Of a stretch of DNA of 31,032 nt, positions 1-6,202 are shown piece after piece. Source of the DNA: a virus. Below the pieces are notes generated by a model that saw only the letters and a program-made list of their open reading frames with translations, was not told the origin of the DNA and made no database searches. The stretch covers positions 1 to 31,032 of IMG/VR virus record IMGVR_UViG_3300008108_000405; one strand, written 5' to 3'. The position numbers and the translations under genes were made by a program. Position 1 is the first letter of the stretch. The number at the start of each line of letters is the position of its first letter.

Positions 1-1
1 C

Positions 2-517
2 ATGGGAAAAGAAGCAGGCAATCCTCCTCCTATTGTTTTATCAAACGGCTACGGTGATTATGTCTTTAAAAATATACCTGTAATTGTTACGCAATTTAGT
101 TGTGAATTACCATCAGATGTAAACTATATTGCTACCAACGTTGGTGCAGAAGGATCCATGGGCGGATTTGGTATGGCCTCAGGCGGTGGCATGTCATCTA
201 TTGAAAGCATATCGGCAACTACAGGAGCACTCGCTGGACTAGCAGGAGCAGTTGGTGCAGGCAAAGCGGCAAGAGCATTAGGAGCAGTTAGCGCAGCATC
301 AGGAGTAGTCAATGGTGTTAAAAATTTATTAAGTGCAGCCGGCGGTGGCGGTGGCGGCTTAGGCGGCGCAGCCTCAAACGGAGCAACACATGTACCTGTA
401 AAAAGTACTATTTCAGTAACAGTGCGACCTATCTATAGTAGAGAAGATGTTAGGAAATTTAATCTTGGCGATTTTGTCAACGGCAAATATGTCAATAATA
501 TTCCGGGGTATAATTAA
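2..517 (+). CDS. Probable tail-tube-cap / baseplate protein (gp48-like), likely C-terminal part
   Basis: An ATG lies at position 2, but only one base precedes it, so the true start may be outside the window. The 171 residues open with a segment containing YVFKNIPVIV and LPSDVNYI, a pattern I associate with baseplate tail-tube-cap type proteins of marine T4-like phages. A Gly/Ala-rich stretch follows (about residues 48-125), with a polyglycine run near 115-120 that is probably a flexible linker or hydrophobic insertion. The end (about 130-171) holds HVPVKSTISVTVRPIYSR and resembles the closing strands of a tail-tube-like fold. The stop overlaps the ATG of the gp53-like gene at 517, so the two are translationally coupled. 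The baseplate assignment rests on context and on remembered motif patterns; the exact equivalence (gp48 or gp54) is uncertain. Confidence 0.6.
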   Translation: MGKEAGNPPPIVLSNGYGDYVFKNIPVIVTQFSCELPSDVNYIATNVGAEGSMGGFGMASGGGMSSIESISATTGALAGLAGAVGAGKAARALGAVSAASGVVNGVKNLLSAAGGGGGGLGGAASNGATHVPVKSTISVTVRPIYSREDVRKFNLGDFVNGKYVNNIPGYN

Positions 518-816
518 TGGCTACTTATAAAAATACAAGTCCGTGGAAAGATACACAAATAAAAAATAACTATCTAGGCATACTTCGTATTAGAACAGTG
601 CCTGCAGAATCAGATGACTATCTCTACGCAATAGAACCTCAATATAATTTTAGACCCGACTTGTTAGCCTACGACCTTTACAAAGAACCTAAACTTTGGT
701 GGGTTTTTATGCAAAGAAATTTAGACACATTACAAGATCCAATTTATGATTTTGTTGCTGGAACTAAGATATACATACCTAAAGGCGATAGTTTAAACAA
801 ACTGTTGGGATTATAA
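517..816 (+). CDS. 53: gp53-like baseplate wedge protein
   Basis: A 99-residue protein. Residues about 40-70 carry the features of the T4-like gp53 family: a pattern close to RPDLLAYDLYKEPKLWWVF, followed by QRNLDTLQDPIYDFVAGTKI, which resembles a LysM-like ending (a turn, then 'G..I.IP'). In T4, gp53 joins neighbouring wedges during baseplate assembly; the role here is inferred from that family. The start overlaps the preceding stop (TAATG at 515-519), with a GGGG-containing ribosome-binding site just upstream. It is shorter than T4 gp53 (196 residues), as is common in marine relatives. Neighbouring hub and spike genes support the call. Confidence 0.8.
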   Translation: MATYKNTSPWKDTQIKNNYLGILRIRTVPAESDDYLYAIEPQYNFRPDLLAYDLYKEPKLWWVFMQRNLDTLQDPIYDFVAGTKIYIPKGDSLNKLLGL

Positions 817-817
817 C

Positions 818-3298
818 ATGGGATTTTTTGATGAAGTTAGAGGTGCAGCAACTACAGCATCTAGCCAAGTAACTAAAGTATTATCGGGAAATTCTGCAGT
901 TACACAAGGCATTGCTAGTGCAACACAATCTGCGGAATCTTTGAAAAATGCTGCTCTTAGCGGATTATCTAATGTGGGTACTAATATTGCAGGATTAGTC
1001 CCAGGTATTGCAAACTCCGCCACTTCCGCACTAGGCAGCATTGCAGCAGGACAGCCTACTCTTGACGTAAAAGGTTACACTTCAGGGTTTAAAGCATCTG
1101 TTCCAGGAACGCCTCCGTTCCCTAATGTTTTAAATCAATATACTTCGTTTAACTATATGTTTACATTAAGTGTACTTCCTTTAGAACACATTAATGATCC
1201 AAATTCAACTTACAGAAAAGGCGATTTAGGACCAATTATTATTAAGTCTGCCGGTGCCGCCCCAGAAAAAGATCTTGTATCAACTGCCTATGGCAAATAC
1301 GATTTTTATGTTGAAAATTTAAAAATCAGCGGCATGGTTGGTTTAAACAAAGGCACAGGAAATTCTAATGCGTTAAGCATGAGTTTTACAATCATTGAAC
1401 CTTATAGTATGGGACTGTTCTTCCAGGCTATGCAGACAGCAGCATTGCAGTCTGGGTACTTAAATTATCTTGATGTGCCTGTATTGTTGACTATAGAGTT
1501 TAAAGGACACATTGATGCTAATTTGTTAAACCAACAAATTGACAACACTAAAAAAATGATTCCTTTAAAACTTAGAGAAATAGGAATGCGAGTCACAGGA
1601 AAAGGTTGTACTTATGATGTAGAAGCTTATCCATGGAATGAGCAGGCATTTTCATCTTCTTATTCTCAAACTAAAACAGACGTTAATATTAGTTGTAACA
1701 AAGGTGGTCCTTATACAGTACAAGAAATGTTACAAAAAGGACAGAAAAGTCTACAAAAAGTTCTTAATGATAGATTAGATGAAGAACGTAAAAAAGGAAA
1801 TAAACAATTTTCAGATGAAGTAATAATTTTATTTCCTTCAGATCTTGCAACAGGTGATGCTGCTACCAGTGCCGATGCTGCGCCTAATGAAGCAGCGGAC
1901 AAACCAGCTACGGCCAAGCCCGGAGACTCTGCATCGTCTGGGATATTTAAAAAGTTAGGAATTGGTCGAGGAGACAATACTACTCTAGTCCAGTTAAACG
2001 CAGCTACCGTTAATAACATTGGTAAGTCTGGTATGGGCTTTAATCTTTACAACAAAGGCGATACCCCCTTTGCTAAAGATAACCTTGCCTATGACGAAGC
2101 AACAGGAATTTATAAACGAGGCAACGTACAGATTGATCCAAACAATGCAGATTTTAAATTTCCACAAGGATCTACAGTACAAGATATTATTAATCAAGTT
2201 ATATTAATGAGTGACTATGGTCGCCAAGCATTAAACAAATCAAACTGGACTCCGCAAGGACAAGTAGTATGGTGGAGAGTTGAAACACAATATTTTATGA
2301 AATCTAGTCCTGAAGATAATAAAGTAGGACAGAAACCCAAATTAATTGTCTATAGAGTTGTACCTTATTTGGTAGATGCATCTGTTTTTATACCACCTAA
2401 TGACAAGGCACCTGGTTTAGAAAACAAAAAGAAAGAAGCACTTAAAGAATACAATTACATTTATACTGGTAAAAATATTGATGTACTAGATTTTCAAATT
2501 GATTTTAAAGCAGGCTTTTATAGAGCATTGAATGCAGATGGCGGTAAAGAATCAGAATCTAATCAAGGAATGTCAGCTGCTCAAGGAGCCGGCACAGTTA
2601 AACAAGAAGCACAAGATGGCAAAAATCCTTCAGGCAGTACTCCTAATACTCAAGAAACTCCTGTTACTAATAAAACAGATAAAATAGGATCGGCTAGTCA
2701 TAAAAATGGCGGAACAGGGGTTGATGATGCTGCTACTATCGCCGCTAGGCAATTCCATGAACTAGCTACTCAAGGTACCGACATGATTAATTTAAACATG
2801 ACAATACTTGGAGATCCTTATTATATTAGCGATAGTGGATTAGGTAACTATTCCGCAGGCGCAACTGAAAAACAAAACATTAACACTGACGGTGCTATGG
2901 ACTATCAAACAGGCGAAGTGTTAATTAGTGTTAACTTTAGAACACCAATAGATCTAAACACTAAAACTGGCTTTTATAATTTTGGTGATACTAAACCTGT
3001 ACAACAATTTAGCGGATTGTTTAGAGTACTTCAAGTTGAAAGTATTTTTAATCGAGGAAAGTTTACTCAACAGCTAAGTTTAGTTAGAATAGTAGGACAA
3101 GACAATAAAAATGCTCCAGAAGGAGAACCGGCACTGCCAAAAGTAGCGCAACCAGATCAACCAGATGGAGAAGATGCTGGAGCAGACATTGATGCAATTG
3201 AAGCAGCAGCAGCCGAAGAATACCCAGATGGTGCACCTCAGCTTTCAGATCAAGAAGTTGCAGCTAATAATGCAGCCCTTGGAGATTTTAACGGATAA
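818..3298 (+). CDS. Large baseplate hub-like structural protein
   Basis: 826 residues. The start is ATG at 818 with GGGA at 807-810, one base after the gp53 stop. Residues 1-95 are Ala/Ser/Gly-rich and of low complexity. Residues about 110-260 form a folded domain with FNYMFTLSVLPLEHI and DVPVLLTIEFKGHID. About 340-372 is an Ala/Asp-rich linker. About 430-570 is a second folded part. About 590-645 is a Ser/Thr/Asn/Gln-rich linker. About 651-760 contains 'MINLNMTILGDPYYI' and 'FRVLQVESIFNRGKFTQQL', the sort of closing strands seen in gp27-like hub proteins. The tail end is acidic. It lies directly upstream of the gp5-like spike, so a hub role (gp27 equivalent) is the best inference. No catalytic motif is seen. 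It could instead be another baseplate protein peculiar to this phage group. Confidence 0.6.
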   Translation: MGFFDEVRGAATTASSQVTKVLSGNSAVTQGIASATQSAESLKNAALSGLSNVGTNIAGLVPGIANSATSALGSIAAGQPTLDVKGYTSGFKASVPGTPPFPNVLNQYTSFNYMFTLSVLPLEHINDPNSTYRKGDLGPIIIKSAGAAPEKDLVSTAYGKYDFYVENLKISGMVGLNKGTGNSNALSMSFTIIEPYSMGLFFQAMQTAALQSGYLNYLDVPVLLTIEFKGHIDANLLNQQIDNTKKMIPLKLREIGMRVTGKGCTYDVEAYPWNEQAFSSSYSQTKTDVNISCNKGGPYTVQEMLQKGQKSLQKVLNDRLDEERKKGNKQFSDEVIILFPSDLATGDAATSADAAPNEAADKPATAKPGDSASSGIFKKLGIGRGDNTTLVQLNAATVNNIGKSGMGFNLYNKGDTPFAKDNLAYDEATGIYKRGNVQIDPNNADFKFPQGSTVQDIINQVILMSDYGRQALNKSNWTPQGQVVWWRVETQYFMKSSPEDNKVGQKPKLIVYRVVPYLVDASVFIPPNDKAPGLENKKKEALKEYNYIYTGKNIDVLDFQIDFKAGFYRALNADGGKESESNQGMSAAQGAGTVKQEAQDGKNPSGSTPNTQETPVTNKTDKIGSASHKNGGTGVDDAATIAARQFHELATQGTDMINLNMTILGDPYYISDSGLGNYSAGATEKQNINTDGAMDYQTGEVLISVNFRTPIDLNTKTGFYNFGDTKPVQQFSGLFRVLQVESIFNRGKFTQQLSLVRIVGQDNKNAPEGEPALPKVAQPDQPDGEDAGADIDAIEAAAAEEYPDGAPQLSDQEVAANNAALGDFNG

Positions 3299-3300
3299 TT

Positions 3301-4926
3301 ATGGCAGAAGAAACCAGACTAGGGCAAAACGAAAGTCCTCAAGACCCCGGCCCGTTTTTAGCAAAAGTAGTCAGTCACCTTGACCCTAACTACATGGGTG
3401 CTTTAGAAGTACAACTATTACACGAAGTAGGCAATGATGAGGATAGAGAAGGCCAGCTTAGAACTGTCAAGTATCTAAGTCCTTTTTATGGTGTGTCAAA
3501 CAGTGCGTATCTTGGCGAAGATCCTGACGACTACGACAACACACAGAAGTCCTATGGTATGTGGATGGTGCCTCCTGACATTGGCACTATTGTAATGGTA
3601 ATTTTTGTCGGAGGAGATGTACGTAAGGGCTACTGGATGGGCTGTGTGATTGAAGAAAATATGAATTTTTCTTTACCAGGACACGCTTCTACAAAATATG
3701 TAGTTGATGATACTAAAGAAACTGACGCCAAATACGAACGTGTGCCAACGGGAGAATATAATAAAATTATTCATCCAGTTACAGAAGATCCTACAAAAAT
3801 TGTCAAACCTGAAAGCCCGTTAGCAACAAAATTAGAAGCGCAAGGACTGCTAAAAGATGACATACGCGGTATAACATCTTCTTCTGCTCGTAGAGAAATT
3901 CCTAGTTCTGTTTTTGGTATTTCAACACCTGGGCCTGTAGATAAAACAGGTAAGCAGGGTAAAGTAGGAAAACACGAATACAAAATTCCAAATGCATTTG
4001 TCAGTCGGTTAGGTGGTAGTAGCTTTGTTATGGATGACGGAGACGACAAGTGGGAAAGAAAAACTCCTGCATCTGACGGCCCTCCTGACTACGTATCAGT
4101 TGAGGGAGGAGAAACTGCAGAACGAGATATTCCCCATAATGAGCTTGTTAGAATTAGAACTCGCACCGGTCATCAAATTTTACTACACAACAGTGAAGAT
4201 TTGATCTATATTGGTAATAGTAGAGGAACTGCTTGGATAGAATTATCTAGCGATGGTAAAATTGACATTTACGCAGAAGATAGTGTAAGTCTACATACTA
4301 AACAAGATTTAAATTTTTATGCTGACAGAGATATTAATATTGAAGCTGGCAGAAACTTAAACATTAAAGTTGCTGAAGAAATGCACACTCAGGTTTTAGG
4401 CGATCAAATTTTAATCGTGGACGCTAACCAACAGATACATGTCAAAGGTAATGTTAATGAAACTACTGACGGTTCTATAAAATTAACTGCTGGTGCAGAT
4501 TATGACATTAACGCAGGCGGCCATGTGTTTACTACGTCGGGCGGATCAAATGAAACAAGCGCCGGTGGAAATATTGTTGAAACAGCACCGCAAATTCATA
4601 TGAATGGTCCAGGTGCATCGTCAGCAGCATCAGCAGAATTACCTACTGCTCTTAAAACACACAGTCTACCAGATGAAGAAGGCAATGAACTTGCCCAGTC
4701 AATTATGCGTAGAATCCCTACACATGAGCCTTGGCCACATCACGAACACCTAGATCCTGAGAAGTTTAAACCAGATCAAACTGATCGTGATACTGAAAGT
4801 AGAAACGAGGGTAATACTAGTACAATGAATTTTACTCCTGAGTTTTGGTCAGAGTATACTACAGCAACTGATACATTTGAAAAAATAAAAGGACCTGAAG
4901 AGCAGGATGCAGACCCTTACATTTAA
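3301..4926 (+). CDS. 5: gp5-like baseplate hub/spike protein (OB fold plus beta-helix, no lysozyme domain)
   Basis: 541 residues, starting two bases after the hub gene. Residues about 20-130 look like the gp5/VgrG OB-fold domain: MGALEVQLLHEVG early, then a 'MWMVPPDIGTIVMVIFVGGD' strand pair. About 130-215 is a charged linker. In T4 gp5 the lysozyme domain sits between the OB fold and the C-terminal helix; here no lysozyme-like sequence is present. About 271-430 is a repetitive strand pattern (GTAWIELSSDGKIDIYAED, then DINIEAGRNLNIKV), typical of the triple-stranded beta-helix of the membrane-piercing needle. A Gly/Ser-rich cap follows, then a His-rich stretch near 470-485 (PTHEPWPHHEHLDP). 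The protein would form the central puncturing spike. No separate peptidoglycan-degrading activity is visible in this window. Confidence 0.88.
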   Translation: MAEETRLGQNESPQDPGPFLAKVVSHLDPNYMGALEVQLLHEVGNDEDREGQLRTVKYLSPFYGVSNSAYLGEDPDDYDNTQKSYGMWMVPPDIGTIVMVIFVGGDVRKGYWMGCVIEENMNFSLPGHASTKYVVDDTKETDAKYERVPTGEYNKIIHPVTEDPTKIVKPESPLATKLEAQGLLKDDIRGITSSSARREIPSSVFGISTPGPVDKTGKQGKVGKHEYKIPNAFVSRLGGSSFVMDDGDDKWERKTPASDGPPDYVSVEGGETAERDIPHNELVRIRTRTGHQILLHNSEDLIYIGNSRGTAWIELSSDGKIDIYAEDSVSLHTKQDLNFYADRDINIEAGRNLNIKVAEEMHTQVLGDQILIVDANQQIHVKGNVNETTDGSIKLTAGADYDINAGGHVFTTSGGSNETSAGGNIVETAPQIHMNGPGASSAASAELPTALKTHSLPDEEGNELAQSIMRRIPTHEPWPHHEHLDPEKFKPDQTDRDTESRNEGNTSTMNFTPEFWSEYTTATDTFEKIKGPEEQDADPYI

Positions 4927-4928
4927 CG

Positions 4929-4936
4929 GGTAAATA
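4929..4936 (+). promoter_or_regulatory. Weak late-promoter-like motif (GGTAAATA) before gp25
   Basis: GGTAAATA lies in the 15-nt gap before the gp25 gene. It keeps TAAATA but has G for A/C at the preceding base. A transcript starting in T4 geometry would have a leader of almost no length, which argues against a working promoter. Confidence 0.25.
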
Positions 4937-4941
4937 CAACT

Positions 4942-5388
4942 ATGACAGCTAGCCAAAGATTATATGATAAGATTGTTTTAAAAAGTGCAAACACTTCTGA
5001 ATCAATTCCGGGTACTAGAACTTATAAAGGTTTTAGCACAGTTGCTTCTACGGCTAATAGTTTTGCGCTCTACGACTTGGAACTAATTAAACAAGATTTG
5101 TTAAATCACTTTCATATACGACTAGGCGAAAGACTAGAGCAACCAGAGTTTGGCACTATTATATGGGACATATTGTTTGATCCGTTAACCGACGAACTAC
5201 GATCAGTTATTACAAAAAATGTAGAAACAATTGTAAATTATGATCCTAGAATACGTGCTGATCAAGTTATTGTAACCAGTTACGAAAGCGGTATACAAAT
5301 AGAATGTACCTTGGTATACTATCCCTACAACATTCAAGAATCAATACAGTTAAGATTTGATCAAGACAACGGTTTACTGCTAGTTTAA
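4942..5388 (+). CDS. 25: gp25-like baseplate wedge protein
   Basis: 148 residues. The gp25/GPW family core is clear at about residues 44-95: an 'LYDLELIKQDLLNHF' helix, then the strongly conserved 'GERLEQPEFGTIIWDILFDP' and 'DELRSVITKNVETIV'. This family forms the sheath-contacting, wedge-core component of contractile baseplates, including T4 gp25 and type VI secretion TssE. The length fits (T4 gp25 is 132 residues). The gene is separated from the spike gene by 15 nt, which hold a weak promoter-like octamer. No strong Shine-Dalgarno is visible apart from GGG at 4928-4930. It is followed by gp6, the usual gp25-gp6 order. Confidence 0.92.
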   Translation: MTASQRLYDKIVLKSANTSESIPGTRTYKGFSTVASTANSFALYDLELIKQDLLNHFHIRLGERLEQPEFGTIIWDILFDPLTDELRSVITKNVETIVNYDPRIRADQVIVTSYESGIQIECTLVYYPYNIQESIQLRFDQDNGLLLV

Positions 5389-5412
5389 TAAACTACCCAC
5401 ATAATTTTAATC

Positions 5413-5420
5413 GATAAATA
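5413..5420 (+). promoter_or_regulatory. Late-promoter-like octamer (GATAAATA) upstream of gp6
   Basis: GATAAATA in the 53-nt gap before gp6 matches the NATAAATA late-promoter motif reported for T4-like marine phages (T4 itself: TATAAATA). In T4 geometry, transcription would start about 6-7 nt downstream, near 5426-5427, giving a leader of about 15 nt that holds the GGGA ribosome-binding site. Confidence 0.6.
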
Positions 5421-5443
5421 CCTTATAAATGGGAATAAGGTAT
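5418..5443 (+). promoter_or_regulatory. Inverted repeat (9-bp stem) enclosing the gp6 ribosome-binding site
   Basis: ATACCTTAT (5418-5426) and ATAAGGTAT (5435-5443) are perfect reverse complements around an 8-nt loop, AAATGGGA. The GGGA ribosome-binding site is in the loop and the first two bases of the gp6 ATG are in the stem. The hairpin would form in read-through mRNA from gp25; an mRNA starting near 5426 would lack the left arm. Confidence 0.55.
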
Positions 5444-6122
5444 GTCAGCAACCGACAGACAAAATAGATTATTAGTAGCAGAAGACTGGAAACGAGTCTA
5501 TCAAAGTTTCCGAAATGCAGACTTCCAAAGCTACGACTTTGAAAATTTACGCAGGGTAATGATCAATTATATCAGGGAAAATTATCCTGAAGATTTCAAT
5601 GACTACATTGAATCTAGCGAATACCTTGCTCTTATTGATCTTATTGCTTTTCTTGGACAAAGTATTAGTTTCCGCATTGATTTAAATGCAAGAGACAACT
5701 TTTTAGAACTAGCAGAGCGTAGAGAAAGCATATTAAGACTGGCAAGACTATTAAGTTACAATGCAAAACGTAATGTTGCAGCATCTGGTTTATTAAAATT
5801 TACCACAGTTAGCACCACACAAACAGTTTACGATTCTAACGGAAGAAACTTATCAGGCCAGGTAGTTACATGGAATGACCCTGCAAATACCAACTGGTAT
5901 GATCAATTTGTAAAAATTCTTAATTCAGCATTGCCCGCAACTAGACAGTTTGGGAATCCTGACGACAAAAATGAAATTTTTGGAATTCCTACAGAACAAT
6001 ATAGATTCCAAAGCAGTAACACTGATGTTCCAATTTACAGTTTTTCTAAAACAGTAGACGGAAAAAATTTACCTTTTGAAATTGTTTCTACAGTGTTTAA
6101 AGGTTTAGACAAGGTATATTAA
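5442..6122 (+). CDS. 6: gp6-like baseplate wedge protein, N-terminal fragment (frameshifted)
   Basis: 226 residues ending at a TAA at 6120-6122. The N-terminus matches the gp6 wedge family of marine T4-like phages: 'LLVAEDWKRVYQSFRNADF', then 'FLGQSISFRIDLNARDNFL' and 'LARLLSYNAKRN' (about residues 10-115). These are the opening helices of the gp6/baseplate-J-like family. The start at 5442 has GGGA at 5431-5434. The fragment is far shorter than any gp6; the homologous sequence continues uninterrupted in the -1 frame from 6119 on (LNQGTFSI...). The complete gene would span 5442-8782 and encode about 1113 residues. One missing T in the run near 6119-6120 (TAT-TTA-AAT instead of TAT-TAA) would restore it. 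It is therefore either a sequencing or assembly indel or a real lesion. Confidence 0.85.
   Translation: MSATDRQNRLLVAEDWKRVYQSFRNADFQSYDFENLRRVMINYIRENYPEDFNDYIESSEYLALIDLIAFLGQSISFRIDLNARDNFLELAERRESILRLARLLSYNAKRNVAASGLLKFTTVSTTQTVYDSNGRNLSGQVVTWNDPANTNWYDQFVKILNSALPATRQFGNPDDKNEIFGIPTEQYRFQSSNTDVPIYSFSKTVDGKNLPFEIVSTVFKGLDKVY
6101..6122 (+). other. Frameshift junction inside gp6
   Basis: The two gp6 frames overlap only between the stop TAA of the -1 frame (6098-6100) and the frame-0 stop (6120-6122). The protein sequence is continuous across it: GLDKVY in frame 0, then LNQGTFSITQPS in frame -1. No canonical X-XXY-YYZ slippery heptamer is present in these 22 bases. A one-base deletion in the T run fits better than programmed frameshifting. 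Confidence 0.8.
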
Positions 6123-6202
6123 ATCAAGGAACATTTTCTATTACACAACCATCAACTAATGAAACAGTTGATATTGATGCAACCAACATTAATAACTCAG
6201 AT

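Noticed and set aside
811-1041. Antisense open frames (for example 811-1041, 1711-2019, 6994-7278, 22614-22931, 28602-28925)
   Set aside because: They lie opposite well-supported + strand genes, have no family resemblance and no sensible ribosome-binding sites; they are mirror effects of codon composition.
3165-3383. Short + strand frame spanning the hub/spike junction
   Set aside because: It overlaps two genes with clear family character and is Gln/Lys-rich low-complexity sequence; a shadow frame.
3690-3950. Lysozyme domain in the gp5-like protein
   Set aside because: The region between OB fold and beta-helix is a charged linker without a lysozyme-like Glu/Asp/Thr catalytic arrangement.
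5381-5395. Palindrome TAGTTTAATAAACTA at the gp25 stop as a terminator
   Set aside because: Very AT-rich, tiny loop, no following T run; unlikely to terminate and probably chance around the stop codon.
6101-6122. Programmed -1 frameshift in gp6
   Set aside because: The 22-base overlap has no X-XXY-YYZ heptamer and no obvious downstream structure; a simple indel explains it better. Kept as an alternative only.
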